This document shows, piece after piece, positions 15,897 to 24,804 of a DNA stretch of 64,000 bases (positions within the stretch are counted from its first letter, which is position 1; every line of letters begins with the position of its first letter). Under the pieces are notes generated by a model. That model made no database searches, had not been told where the DNA came from, and was given only the letters and a program-made list of their open reading frames with translations. The stretch lies in assembly GCF_007558865.1 (NCBI RefSeq), contig NZ_VLPK01000004.1:1-64000 (forward strand). The letters are read 5' to 3'. The stretch is from Mucilaginibacter corticis. Its GTDB lineage: Bacteria > Bacteroidota > Bacteroidia > Sphingobacteriales > Sphingobacteriaceae. The position numbers and the translations under genes are program-made.

Positions 15897-17611
15897 TATC
15901 TGTTAAAATCTGCTGTGAAAGTTGAATAATTGTTTTTAGCGTCGCCAACGATTAGCTCAAATTTATGTTTGCCCGGCGGCACGCTTCCATCAAAGGTATA
16001 ACTTAGTACTTTAGTTTTAAAATCCCATTCCATTAAAACCCAGCGGCCGTCTATTTTGCCGTTATAGCTTTTTACTCCCGACAGGTTATCGCCGATCCTG
16101 AAGAAAATACCCTTGGCGGCCCCCAGGTTGCTGCCATCATGAATGTTTAACGGTACAATCCGCGGTGCTTCGGTATCCAGTTTAATATAAAAATCGCCAA
16201 ATGCTTTTGCGCGGCCTTTCACATAACCGTCCTGGTAAATACAACTGTCGCATATGCCGCCGGTACCTATAATTACGGCTTTGTCGGCCTGGCTGCCCAG
16301 GTCAACATCGGGTTTTATCCAAATATCATATTTATCATGAATAGGGGTGAGCCGGTTATGAATACGGTGTGTAACCGAATACGCGCCGGGCACTATTGGC
16401 AAAGTAGCATATTTGAAATCTACATCGTCATATAAATTGCCCGGCTCAATAATAACTTTTACCTTATCGTTACTAAACTCGTTGCGCTGGTTATAGTGGA
16501 AAATTGTTTTCGGATAGTCCGGCTTAACAATGGGTAGGCCAAACGCTTTTGATTTTACCTTTAAAGTTATAGTGGAGGCATTGCCGGCGACATCTTTGAC
16601 CACGTATTCTATTTCATGTTCTTTATTATCAATGAAATTAATAATGCCACGGTTTATAGATTGCGGGTAAAGCGAAATGTTGCTGCCCGGCGGAATAAAA
16701 CATTTTTGTATGAAACGATGGGAGGTTAAAAAGGTAGGGTAATCTATATAGCTGTTTATAGCATGCGTTTGGTCAAAGCCAAAGCGTTCAGCTGCAAAAG
16801 TATAAACTGTTTTACCATCCAGTTTTAATTCTACAGAATATACACCGTTAGGATTGTTTGAGGCGCTGTTTCTATCGGTAGTTGAAATTCCAAAACCCAC
16901 ATTACCACTTAACTCTATAACCTTTGGGATTTTTAAGTGATAATTGCCTGCTGCGCCGACAGCCGCTAAAAATTGGCGGGAAGTATATTCACTGAATGGT
17001 TGATCATCTAAAAATTGATAAATACCTACGGCTGTAATAGTAGGCGGCACTTTATCGGGGATGGTTATCCCAAAAAGCTGCGGATTAATGGTTTGTTCTG
17101 ATTTTGTATCCCTAATCTCAAAATGCAGGTGCGGGCCCGCAACGGCACCCGATTGGCCTGAAATAGCTATCACATCACCCTTACACACATTCACCTGGCC
17201 CGGTGGCAGGTTAAAATCTACATCAAATTGCTGGTGTTGGTATTGGTAATCGCGCAGCACCTTGGTTATTTGCGGGCTAAACTGCTTGTTGTGCATATAA
17301 ACGGTAGTGTAACCATTAGGATGATCGATGTAAACGATATTACCGCCGCCGCCAAATTGTACACGGATGCGCGATACATAGCCATCGGCAGCCGCGTGTA
17401 CCGGGTAGCCGCTTTGCTGGTTGGTCCTGAAATCTAAGCCCGAGTGAAAATGGCTCGGCCTTAATTCGGCAAAGCCGCCTGCCGTGCTGGGCGCTATATC
17501 AAGCGGATAACGGAAATAGCCTTTTGGATATTCCCTGCTTTGGATGGTTTGGGCTTGAGTGATAAACCGACAGCCAATTATAAGTAAGATGGTAACAAAA
17601 TATTTATTCAT
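15896..17611 (-). CDS. secreted M23 (LytM) metallopeptidase
   Basis: A 571-residue exported protein with a signal peptide (about residues 1-20, ending ITQAQ). The LytM domain follows directly: zinc ligands in HFHSGLD (His56, Asp60), the YMHN strand near residue 107, and HLHFE (His161, His163). About 390 further residues are beta-rich and include immunoglobulin-like segments (YVVKDVAGNASTITLKV). Family members cut peptidoglycan cross-bridges; with both the HxxxD and HxH motifs intact it should be catalytic. It overlaps bcp by one base. A reason for pairing with a peroxiredoxin is not apparent. Confidence 0.88.
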   Translation of the reverse strand: MNKYFVTILLIIGCRFITQAQTIQSREYPKGYFRYPLDIAPSTAGGFAELRPSHFHSGLDFRTNQQSGYPVHAAADGYVSRIRVQFGGGGNIVYIDHPNGYTTVYMHNKQFSPQITKVLRDYQYQHQQFDVDFNLPPGQVNVCKGDVIAISGQSGAVAGPHLHFEIRDTKSEQTINPQLFGITIPDKVPPTITAVGIYQFLDDQPFSEYTSRQFLAAVGAAGNYHLKIPKVIELSGNVGFGISTTDRNSASNNPNGVYSVELKLDGKTVYTFAAERFGFDQTHAINSYIDYPTFLTSHRFIQKCFIPPGSNISLYPQSINRGIINFIDNKEHEIEYVVKDVAGNASTITLKVKSKAFGLPIVKPDYPKTIFHYNQRNEFSNDKVKVIIEPGNLYDDVDFKYATLPIVPGAYSVTHRIHNRLTPIHDKYDIWIKPDVDLGSQADKAVIIGTGGICDSCIYQDGYVKGRAKAFGDFYIKLDTEAPRIVPLNIHDGSNLGAAKGIFFRIGDNLSGVKSYNGKIDGRWVLMEWDFKTKVLSYTFDGSVPPGKHKFELIVGDAKNNYSTFTADFNR

Positions 17612-17659
17612 TAAGTAGAGTATACAATAGGGGGTTATGGTTTTGTTTAGTTTATCCGG

Positions 17660-17809
17660 TGACTCACCCGGCCGACGCTTCGCTGGGCCACCCTCTCTTC
17701 CGCAAGCGGAAAAGAGGGTTAAAGTGATTTACTAACCTGTATTACCATCTTTCCGCCAAAGGCGAAGAGAGGGTCGACAAGCGTAGCGATGTCGGGGTGA
17801 GTTGTCGCC
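17660..17809. repeat. nested GC-rich inverted repeat, non-coding element
   Basis: The halves 17661-17703 and 17761-17809 are imperfect reverse complements: each carries ACTCACCC, a GACGCTTCGC- or CATCGCTACGC-type block, and CCCTCTCTTC. The left half also folds on itself (CCCTCTcTTCCGC, AA, GCGGAAaAGAGGG). It fills most of the spacer between the M23 and FAH-family genes and contains no plausible gene. It shares words with the 13.53 kb palindrome. The organisation resembles a small non-autonomous palindromic element; mobility is not shown. Confidence 0.7.
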
Positions 17810-17819
17810 GCCAGGCAAA

Positions 17820-18431
17820 TTATTTCACGTAAAAGTCAATCAATTTTTGATCTTCTAAATAGCCTTCAAGCCGGTCGCCTATATTTACTTTGGCAACACC
17901 CTGCGGGGTGCCGGTAAATATCAGGTCGCCTTTTTTCATGGTGATGTATTTAGAAACAAAAGCTATGATATACTCAAACGAAAAAAGCAGGTTTTGCGTA
18001 TTGCCAACCTGGCGGCTTTGCCCGTTAACATCCAGATGGAAGTTAAGGTTGTAGATATCAGCGAACTGCGTTTTAGGTACAAAATTGCTTACCGGGGCCG
18101 AGCTGTCAAAGGCTTTGGCCAGTTCCCAGGGCAGGCCTTTTTCTTTGTGTCGCGATTGGATATCGCGTGCGGTAAAATCAATACCCAATGCAATTTCATC
18201 ATAATAGTTGGCGGCAAACTTTTCGCTGATATGCTTGCCTTCCTTGCTGACTTTAAGTACTATCTCCAGTTCGTGGTGTACATCTTCAGAAAAATCAGGA
18301 TGATAAAAAGGCTTGTTGTCTTTTAGCAAAGCGGTATCCGGCTTTAAAAATATTACCGGGAGAGTGGGGACGGGGTTATTCAGTTCTTTGGCATGTTCTG
18401 CATAATTGCGGCCAATGGCGATGATTTTCAT
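17820..18431 (-). CDS. fumarylacetoacetate hydrolase (FAH) family protein
   Basis: A 203-residue FAH-fold enzyme opening MKIIAIGRNYAEHAKELNN. The expected metal-binding pattern is visible: HHELEIVLKV (two Glu), then GIDFTARDIQ, and the C-terminal GDLIFTGTPQGVAKVNIGD. Short FAH proteins of this kind (YcgM/FAHD1 type) act as acylpyruvases or oxaloacetate decarboxylases; which reaction applies cannot be told. The spacers on both sides contain repeats (a GC-rich palindrome downstream and AT-rich AATTATTG words upstream). Confidence 0.9.
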   Translation of the reverse strand: MKIIAIGRNYAEHAKELNNPVPTLPVIFLKPDTALLKDNKPFYHPDFSEDVHHELEIVLKVSKEGKHISEKFAANYYDEIALGIDFTARDIQSRHKEKGLPWELAKAFDSSAPVSNFVPKTQFADIYNLNFHLDVNGQSRQVGNTQNLLFSFEYIIAFVSKYITMKKGDLIFTGTPQGVAKVNIGDRLEGYLEDQKLIDFYVK

Positions 18432-18435
18432 GTAC

Positions 18436-18518
18436 GAATTATTGAATTATAGAATTACGGAATTGTAAAGTTAAAAGGAATTAAGTCAATAATTCACTCA
18501 ATCAATAATTCAATAATT
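18436..18518. repeat. AT-rich word inverted repeat (GAATTATTGAATTAT type)
   Basis: Left arm 18437-18450 and right arm 18505-18518 are a perfect 14-bp inverted repeat; both arms continue as degenerate AATTATTG / GAATTAnnG words. The right arm overlaps the stop codon of the T9SS-sorted protein gene. Confidence 0.75.
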
Positions 18519-19020
18519 ATAAAAGAGATATCCGTTTGATCACCGATTCGGTGCCGGCAACAACGCGGATAAAATAGAAGCCCCGGTTTAGCTTGTTGCT
18601 TAACGGGCGGTTAAGTACCTGTTCGCCGGGTTCAACACGTTGCGAGAATAAGGTGATTACATCGTTACCCAGTACGTCAACCATTTTTATGGTAACGTTA
18701 GAGTTGCGTGACAGCGTATATTTTACGTTGATCTGGTCGGCCATGATAGGGTTTGGATAAACCTCTACGCTGCTCAGCAATTTGTCGTCTGCCCTTGGCA
18801 CAACCAGTTTTGTGCTTGATATAATGCCCGGATGGATCGGTGGCAGCGTAAAATTAAGCGGGCTCTTCTTTGCTTTTTTCTTTAAAGGAAAATAGTTGAT
18901 GGTATCGGTTTTGGGTAATCTCTTTGGCGACTTGGGTGATAAGGCAAAGGCACAATTCAGGGATATTGCCATAGCAAGTATTAGTATCCATGAAAAAGTG
19001 TAAGTAAAGTTTCGCCTCAT
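18517..19020 (-). CDS. secreted protein with T9SS type A C-terminal sorting domain
   Basis: A 167-residue protein: signal peptide (WILILAMAISLNCAFA), a short basic and proline-rich linker (about 30-75), then a C-terminal domain of about 80 residues beginning VEVYPNPIMADQINVKY, with TIKMVDVLGNDV and RGFYFIRVVAG, ending KRISLL. That is the type A sorting signal recognised by the type IX secretion system. Almost nothing is left for a functional passenger, which is odd; it may be a tiny cargo, a remnant, or a surface-anchored linker. A -7 element is at 19044-19051. Confidence 0.85.
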   Translation of the reverse strand: MRRNFTYTFSWILILAMAISLNCAFALSPKSPKRLPKTDTINYFPLKKKAKKSPLNFTLPPIHPGIISSTKLVVPRADDKLLSSVEVYPNPIMADQINVKYTLSRNSNVTIKMVDVLGNDVITLFSQRVEPGEQVLNRPLSNKLNRGFYFIRVVAGTESVIKRISLL

Positions 19021-19043
19021 GCTTTACAATTAGTTTTATTTCA

Positions 19044-19051
19044 CAAAAGTA
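19044..19051 (-). promoter_or_regulatory. -7 element of the T9SS-sorted protein gene
   Basis: TACTTTTG on the minus strand, exact TAnnTTTG, 23 bp upstream of the ATG at 19020. Confidence 0.55.
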
Positions 19052-19139
19052 TAAATAAACAAATCACCAAATCCAATTTCGACCCCATAATTGTACGATT
19101 TAACAATTTTTAACAATGAAGATTATTTACCTAACAATT

Positions 19140-19183
19140 AATTTGACTATACGTTTGCAGATTTTTAATCTGCGAGTCAAATT
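19140..19183 (+). promoter_or_regulatory. two-tier hairpin in front of kup
   Basis: Outer arms AATTTGACT (19140-19148) and AGTCAAATT (19175-19183) enclose inner arms GCAGATT and AATCTGC around TTT. A T run follows, then the kup -7 element 7 bp on. It could be an operator, since it lies upstream of the transcription start. Confidence 0.5.
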
Positions 19184-19189
19184 TTTTAA

Positions 19190-19197
19190 TATTTTTG
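19190..19197 (+). promoter_or_regulatory. -7 element of kup
   Basis: TATTTTTG, exact TAnnTTTG, 18 bp before the GTG start at 19216, predicting a leader of roughly a dozen bases. Confidence 0.6.
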
Positions 19198-19215
19198 TGC
19201 GTTTAAATAAAGATA

Positions 19216-21162
19216 GTGTCGCATCATAAAGATCTACAAAAACTGACAGCCGCCGGGCTGCTTATCAGTTTAGGAATTATCTACGGAGATATCGGTACCT
19301 CTCCACTTTACGTTTTTAAAGAAATCGTCGGTACCCAACATATTTCAGATATCTTAGTTTTAGGTGGCGTATCCTGTATTTTTTGGACGCTAACAATGCA
19401 AACCACGCTAAAATATGTTGTAATAACTTTACGCGCCGATAACAAAGGCGAGGGTGGTATTTTCTCTCTCTTCTCCTTAGTGCGCCGAAAAGCTAAATGG
19501 CTCATTGTACCTGCAATTATAGGTGGCTGCGCTTTGCTTGCCGATGGTATTATTACTCCCCCAATTACAATCTCGTCGGCTGTGGAGGGCCTTGTGCCCG
19601 AGTTTCCTCACCTGCATACCATGCCGGTAGTTATAGCCATTATAGGCGGTTTGTTTTTGATCCAACAGTTTGGCTCATCAACAGTAGGTAAGGCTTTTGG
19701 CCCTATCATGTTTATCTGGTTTACCATGATGGGCGTTTTAGGCATCAGCTTTATCGTTCAGGATCCGTCTGTTATAAGAGCACTAAATCCATATTACGCT
19801 TTTAAATTATTAACCAGTAGTAACTATCACGCATTTATTATACTGGGCGCGGTTTTCCTGTGTACCACGGGTGCAGAAGCTTTATACTCAGACCTTGGCC
19901 ACTGCGGGCGTAAAAACATCCAGGTAAGCTGGGTTTACGTTAAAACCTGCTTAATATTAAATTACCTGGGCCAGGCTGTATGGCTGTTACAACATAACGG
20001 ACAAGTGCTTGACCTTAACCTGATGAACCCTTTTTACAAGATCATGCCGGATAACTTCTTGATATTTGGTATTGGTATTGCAACAGTTGCGGCGGTTATT
20101 GCCAGCCAAGCTTTGATCTCGGGTTCATTTACTTTAATTGCAGAGGCTGTACGCCTAAACCTATGGCCAAAAGTTAAAATTCATTATCCGAGCGAGCAAA
20201 AGGGCCAGCTTTACGTATCAAGCGTTAACTGGTTATTGTGTGCCGGTTGTATAGGCGTAGTGTTGATATTTAAGCATTCTGACGCAATGGGTGCTGCATA
20301 CGGCTTAAGTATTACAGTAGCCATGTTAATGACCACCATTCTGGTTTCACGCTTCCTGCGCAGAAAGAAAGTTCCTTCTTATATTGTAAATGTATTCTTG
20401 TTAGTTTACCTGCTTATAGAAGGTACATTCCTTTATGGCAACCTGAACAAATTTGTTGAAGGTGGTTGGTTTACTTTATCTATCGGTGCCATCTTGTTTT
20501 CAGTTATGTGGACTTGGCACGTTGCCCGTAAGATCAGGAACCGTTACGTTAAGTTTGTAGAGATAGACGATTATTACAACATCATAAAAGAATTAAGTGA
20601 CGACGAAACCGTACCTAAATACGCGTCGCAACTGATCTATTTAACCAGTGCCAATTTTAACTCTGAAGTTGAATCAAAGATCATTTACTCTATATTGCAA
20701 AAGCAGCCTAAACGCGCCGACGTTTACTGGCTGGTACACGTTGACGTAGTTGATGAGCCTTATAAAAAAGAATATGAAGTTGACATACTGGTACCTAATA
20801 AGCTGATCAGGATCGACTTTAAATTAGGGTTCCGTGTTGAACAGCAAATTAATTTACTGTTCAGGCGTGTTGTTGAGGACCTGGTTAAAAATGGCGAGGT
20901 GGATATTACCAGCCGTTACCAATCATTGAATAAACATAAGATCGTTGGTGATTTCAGGTTCGTGGTAATTGAGAAAGTGCTTTCACGTTCACATAACCTG
21001 TCGCTTTATGAAAAAGGCGTAATGGCTTTCTATACTTATCTTAAAAAGATCAGCTTGTCAGAAGAGCGTGGCTTTGGGCTTGACCTGAGCTTTGTTACCA
21101 TTGAGAAAGTACCTTTAATGCTGGCTGCTCCTGAAACAGTAGATATCACCCGTGTCATTTAG
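19216..21162 (+). CDS. kup: KUP-family potassium uptake transporter
   Basis: A 648-residue K+ transporter with the KUP signature GIIYGDIGTSPLYVFKE near residue 20, about 12 membrane segments up to residue 440, and a cytoplasmic C-terminal domain. The conserved GALLADGIITPPITISSAVEG-like region (here CALLADGIITPPITI) and TTGAEALYSDLGHCG are present. The start is GTG at 19216, since an in-frame stop lies just upstream and the next Met is within the first membrane segments. It has its own promoter and no following terminator that I can recognise. Confidence 0.95.
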   Translation: MSHHKDLQKLTAAGLLISLGIIYGDIGTSPLYVFKEIVGTQHISDILVLGGVSCIFWTLTMQTTLKYVVITLRADNKGEGGIFSLFSLVRRKAKWLIVPAIIGGCALLADGIITPPITISSAVEGLVPEFPHLHTMPVVIAIIGGLFLIQQFGSSTVGKAFGPIMFIWFTMMGVLGISFIVQDPSVIRALNPYYAFKLLTSSNYHAFIILGAVFLCTTGAEALYSDLGHCGRKNIQVSWVYVKTCLILNYLGQAVWLLQHNGQVLDLNLMNPFYKIMPDNFLIFGIGIATVAAVIASQALISGSFTLIAEAVRLNLWPKVKIHYPSEQKGQLYVSSVNWLLCAGCIGVVLIFKHSDAMGAAYGLSITVAMLMTTILVSRFLRRKKVPSYIVNVFLLVYLLIEGTFLYGNLNKFVEGGWFTLSIGAILFSVMWTWHVARKIRNRYVKFVEIDDYYNIIKELSDDETVPKYASQLIYLTSANFNSEVESKIIYSILQKQPKRADVYWLVHVDVVDEPYKKEYEVDILVPNKLIRIDFKLGFRVEQQINLLFRRVVEDLVKNGEVDITSRYQSLNKHKIVGDFRFVVIEKVLSRSHNLSLYEKGVMAFYTYLKKISLSEERGFGLDLSFVTIEKVPLMLAAPETVDITRVI

Positions 21163-21245
21163 TATATTAAATAGTTATTAAACTCATATTATTTTAGTAT
21201 TAATACAGATTGTAAAAAATAATTTGCAATTTGTATTAGTACTAA

Positions 21246-22043
21246 ATGAAGAAGATATTATTAGCCCTTTTTTGCCTTATTTCTGTTGAAGCCGGTGCGC
21301 AGCAAATTGTCGACACCAGCAGGAGAAATTTGGGCGACACCATCAAAAAAGATCTTTTTACAGCGCCCGATACGGTAAAGCATCTGCACAGCAAAGCGGC
21401 GGCATTTGTGGTACCTGCGGCTTTGATCGGCTATGGCGCGCTATCTTTCGCGGTTCATCCTATCCGGCGGTTTGATTACTTTATTCATGATAATGTTACC
21501 GAGCATTATCCAACATTTCATTCGGTTTTAGAGAGCTATTTTCAGTTTTCGCCCATTGCGGCGGTATATGTTTTAAACCTGGCAGGGGTTGAGGGTAAAA
21601 ACCGCTTTGTGGACAGGAGCGCGTTACTGGTATTGTCTTATGGGATAATGGCCGGTACCACAACCATAACCAAGCACCAGACACACCGGCTGCGGCCCAA
21701 TAACGGTAATTATTTATCATTTCCGTCGGGCCATACCGCCACAGCATTTACCGGGGCCGAATTTTTGGCGCAGGAGTATTCTGAAAAATCTGTTTGGTAT
21801 GGTGTCGCGGGCTATACGGTTGCCGCAGCGACAGGCGTTTTCAGGATAGGTAACCGCGACCATTGGTTTAGTGATACCGTTGCAGGGGCAGGTTATGGTA
21901 TCCTGTCGACCAAATTGTCATACCTGATTTATCCTTATATCAGGGATTTTTTAACACATAAAGGCAAATCAGGTAAAACCGCTATGCTCATGCCGACTTA
22001 CCAGGACGGTACACCCGGCTTATACTTAACTATGCAGCTATAG
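21246..22043 (+). CDS. PAP2-superfamily phosphatase, exported
   Basis: A 265-residue protein with a signal peptide (ALFCLISVEAGAQ) and a PAP2 acid-phosphatase core. The three catalytic motifs are HQTHRLRPNN, SFPSGHTATAF and RIGNRDHWFSDTVAG, with the general-acid His and nucleophile His intact. Relatives dephosphorylate lipid phosphates such as undecaprenyl or phosphatidylglycerol phosphate on the periplasmic side. A second PAP2 gene lies 2 kb on. It converges with the SemiSWEET gene with only 2 bp between stops. Confidence 0.87.
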   Translation: MKKILLALFCLISVEAGAQQIVDTSRRNLGDTIKKDLFTAPDTVKHLHSKAAAFVVPAALIGYGALSFAVHPIRRFDYFIHDNVTEHYPTFHSVLESYFQFSPIAAVYVLNLAGVEGKNRFVDRSALLVLSYGIMAGTTTITKHQTHRLRPNNGNYLSFPSGHTATAFTGAEFLAQEYSEKSVWYGVAGYTVAAATGVFRIGNRDHWFSDTVAGAGYGILSTKLSYLIYPYIRDFLTHKGKSGKTAMLMPTYQDGTPGLYLTMQL

Positions 22044-22045
22044 TT

Positions 22046-22300
22046 TTATTTGTACCTGATCTTGTAGACCAAAATGATCCCTGCAAATAAAAAAGTTATC
22101 GCGTTAGCAACAGCTACCGGCAGGCTGGGATACATAATGCCGTACATCAGCCATAAAAAAGTACCTATAGTAAACACCACGTACATGGACAGGGAAATAC
22201 CCGAGGTGTCTTTTGTGCGGATGGTTTTTACCGCTTGCGGCAAAAAAGAAATGGTTGTGCTGAAGGCAGCTAAAAAACCTATGATCTCGATATAGTTCAT
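22046..22300 (-). CDS. SemiSWEET-family sugar transporter
   Basis: An 84-residue, three-helix membrane protein beginning MNYIEIIGFLAAF. The PQ-loop motif FLPQAVKTIRTKDTSGIS sits after the first helix, and the second and third helices follow (MYVVFTIGTFLWLMYGI; NAITFLFAGIILVYKI). Bacterial SemiSWEETs work as dimers moving mono- or disaccharides. I prefer the ATG at 22298-22300; a GTG farther out overlaps the -7 element. A 10-bp-arm palindrome overlapping that element suggests repressor control. Confidence 0.88.
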   Translation of the reverse strand: MNYIEIIGFLAAFSTTISFLPQAVKTIRTKDTSGISLSMYVVFTIGTFLWLMYGIMYPSLPVAVANAITFLFAGIILVYKIRYK

Positions 22301-22329
22301 AACTGATAATTGTGCGGAATATGGTTGCA

Positions 22330-22337
22330 CAAATATA
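22330..22337 (-). promoter_or_regulatory. -7 element of the SemiSWEET gene
   Basis: TATATTTG on the minus strand, exact consensus, 29 bp before the ATG. Confidence 0.6.
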
Positions 22338-22357
22338 GTGTATTATTTACACTATAT
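22333..22357. promoter_or_regulatory. operator-like palindrome at the SemiSWEET promoter
   Basis: ATATAGTGTA-TTATT-TACACTATAT: perfect 10-bp arms, overlapping the -7 element by five bases. It also lies 20 bp after the stop of the upstream permease gene, but the absence of a T tract argues against a terminator. Confidence 0.6.
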
Positions 22358-22377
22358 CATATTTATCTGTTTGTTTA

Positions 22378-24072
22378 TCAGGCTTCTTTACCTAACTTAC
22401 TGTTTTTGTAGCTATAGCTGAAATATATTACCAAACCTATTACCAGCCATATTAAAAAGCGCAGCCAGTTGGTGTAGCCTAACTGCGTCATCAGGTAAAA
22501 ACAGCTCATTAAACCTAATACAGGTATCAATGACAGATTCTTTATAAACGCCAATACAGTTAATACCGCAGCCAGTATAATGAATAAAAACATCGGGAAG
22601 TTTTCGTGCGCGTTATCGCCGGAGAATAGCTCGATGATAGGTTTCCAAAATACTACCATGCCAATGATAAAAATCACCGGTACAATGTATTTTGAATTAA
22701 CGTAAGGCAGGTGAAAACGCCCTTTATGGGCAGATTCTCTTGGCAGTAATAATACCCCCCCACAAACCAGTACAAACGCAAATAAGGTGCCTATACTGGT
22801 TAGGTCGGTTACTTCTGTTAAATTCATGAATAGGGCAGGCACCGCAACTACAAAGCCTGTAACAATAGTAGCAAATGATGGTGTATGATATTTGGGATGG
22901 ATGCGTGAAAAAGCTTTTGGTAACAAGCCATCACGGCTCATACTCATCCAGATACGCGGCTGGCCTAACTGGAATATCAGCAACACGCTGGCGGTAGCCA
23001 CTACCGCGCTGATGGATATGACATAGCTGATCTTATTTAAATGTACCTTGCCAAACACAAACGCCAATGGATCGGCAACCTGCAGGTCCTTATAATTTAC
23101 CATGCCGGTAAGTACCAATGCCACCAGGATGTATAACACGGTACAAATAATAAGAGAATAGATCATGCCGCGGGGCAGGTCGCGCTGCGGGCTCTGGCAT
23201 TCTTCTGCAGTGGTTGATATGGCATCAAAGCCGATATAAGCAAAAAACACACCCGAAACGCCCTTCATCACACCGCTAAAACCATTAGGCATAAAAGGGT
23301 GCCAGTTGGCAGGTGTTACGTAAAAGAAACCAATAATGATAACCGCTATAACAATAGCTATTTTTAAATATACCATGACATTAGTAGCTCTTTTTGTTTC
23401 ACGAATGCCTACATACACCAGGTAGGTGATCAGTATGACAATACCCAAAGCAGGGATATTGGCTATTAATTTAAAATCTCCAAATCCCGGAGCTGTAGCC
23501 CAAGCCGCGGCCGATTGTTTCATGGCATCGGTTATTTGCGCTACATTGCCAGCGGCGGTTAGCTGCTGCACGTGTTCATGCGCCCTAAATGCCGAATAAT
23601 AATCCATGGTTAAATACGCAGGCATGTGTATGCCGAAACCTTCTAACAGGTTTAAAAAATAACCGCTCCATGATATGGCTACTGCTATGTTGCCTATGGC
23701 ATATTCCATTAACAGATCCCAACCAATTATCCAGGCGATCAGTTCGCCAAAGGAAGCATAGGCGTACGTATAAGCGCTGCCGGCAACCGGTATGCGCGAC
23801 GCAAATTCGGCATAACATAAGGCAGAAAATCCGCAGGTAATAGCTGTAATAACAAAAAGGATACTGACAGCAGGGCCACCATAAAATGAGGCCTCGCCAA
23901 TGGTTGAAAAAATCCCCGCGCCAACTACGGCGGCTATCCCCATGAGGGTAAGGTCCCTTACGTTTAGTTCTTTTTTTAGATGAGAGGCCGAGTGTTCGGA
24001 GTCGCTGAAACCGCTTGCTACGTCGGCTAATATTTTACTGATGGATTTTTTACGGAATATACTTTTCGACAT
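22378..24072 (-). CDS. APC-superfamily amino acid permease, cationic amino acid transporter type
   Basis: A 564-residue polytopic transporter. It opens with a hydrophilic N-terminus, then the APC motif MGIAAVVGAGIFSTIGEA, with SALCYAEFASRIPVAGSAYTYAY typical of the CAT/YfnA group, FAYIGFDAISTTAEECQSPQRDLP in the middle, and RIWMSMSRDGLLP. About 12-14 membrane segments are predicted. The likely role is proton-coupled amino acid uptake; the actual substrate is not evident. It has its own promoter, divergent from the next PAP2 gene. Confidence 0.92.
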   Translation of the reverse strand: MSKSIFRKKSISKILADVASGFSDSEHSASHLKKELNVRDLTLMGIAAVVGAGIFSTIGEASFYGGPAVSILFVITAITCGFSALCYAEFASRIPVAGSAYTYAYASFGELIAWIIGWDLLMEYAIGNIAVAISWSGYFLNLLEGFGIHMPAYLTMDYYSAFRAHEHVQQLTAAGNVAQITDAMKQSAAAWATAPGFGDFKLIANIPALGIVILITYLVYVGIRETKRATNVMVYLKIAIVIAVIIIGFFYVTPANWHPFMPNGFSGVMKGVSGVFFAYIGFDAISTTAEECQSPQRDLPRGMIYSLIICTVLYILVALVLTGMVNYKDLQVADPLAFVFGKVHLNKISYVISISAVVATASVLLIFQLGQPRIWMSMSRDGLLPKAFSRIHPKYHTPSFATIVTGFVVAVPALFMNLTEVTDLTSIGTLFAFVLVCGGVLLLPRESAHKGRFHLPYVNSKYIVPVIFIIGMVVFWKPIIELFSGDNAHENFPMFLFIILAAVLTVLAFIKNLSLIPVLGLMSCFYLMTQLGYTNWLRFLIWLVIGLVIYFSYSYKNSKLGKEA

Positions 24073-24096
24073 TCTTTTTTATTTGTGTCCCAAACC

Positions 24097-24104
24097 CAAA
24101 CATA
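24097..24104 (-). promoter_or_regulatory. -7 element of the amino acid permease
   Basis: TATGTTTG on the minus strand, exact TAnnTTTG, 24 bp upstream of the ATG. Confidence 0.58.
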
Positions 24105-24147
24105 ACCATTTTTTTGCAGTGATTAAGTATATGCTTACTTTGCACCC

Positions 24148-24804
24148 ATGAATATCGGAATAAAGGCTGTTTTATACAACGTACGTTTCTTTTTTATACC
24201 ATATCTTATCCTGATAGCCGCCTGTTTGATCATCAAGCTAACCTTTACCCGCGAGGAGATCTACTTTGCGGTCAACGCCCGTTACAGCAACTGGGCGGAT
24301 TGGCTTGCTCCATACCTTACCGATTTAGGCAACGGCTGGACGACTGTCGCGCTTTCTGCAATTATTCTGCTGTTTAGTTACCGTAAGGCATTTATATTGG
24401 CGAGCGCTTACGCGGTAACATCTTTATCGGCACAGGTGCTTAAATTTGCTTTTGACGCACCAAGGCCCAAGTTATATTTCCATGACCAGCTTTCACGTAT
24501 CCATTTTGTTGCGGGTACGGATCAATTGAGTTTACATAGTTTTCCTTCGGGGCATACGGTTACCGCGTTTTCTACCGCAATACTGATCACCTATTGGTGT
24601 AAAAATAAAACCTGGGGATTGCCGCTATTGCTACTTGCCGCATTAGTTGGCTACTCGCGGATGTATTTGAGCCAGCATTTTTTTGAGGACGTAACAGCCG
24701 GGTCTGTTGTGGGCGTACTGCTAACCGTGATATGGATCTGGTGGGCAGAGAACTGGAAATTTTTAAAGTCCCCTAAATGGAATAGGGGACTGTTAAGCAA
24801 TTAA
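24148..24804 (+). CDS. PAP2-superfamily membrane phosphatase
   Basis: A 218-residue integral membrane phosphatase with about six helices. Catalytic motifs are KFAFDAPRP, SFPSGHTVTAFS and SRMYLSQHFFEDV, the full C1-C2-C3 set. It resembles undecaprenyl-diphosphate or PGP phosphatases of the PgpB kind, acting at the outer face of the inner membrane. A near-consensus -7 element (TTACTTTG, 24135-24142) ends five bases before the ATG, so its mRNA may be leaderless. Its TAA shares three bases with the stop of the convergent downstream gene. Confidence 0.9.
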   Translation: MNIGIKAVLYNVRFFFIPYLILIAACLIIKLTFTREEIYFAVNARYSNWADWLAPYLTDLGNGWTTVALSAIILLFSYRKAFILASAYAVTSLSAQVLKFAFDAPRPKLYFHDQLSRIHFVAGTDQLSLHSFPSGHTVTAFSTAILITYWCKNKTWGLPLLLLAALVGYSRMYLSQHFFEDVTAGSVVGVLLTVIWIWWAENWKFLKSPKWNRGLLSN

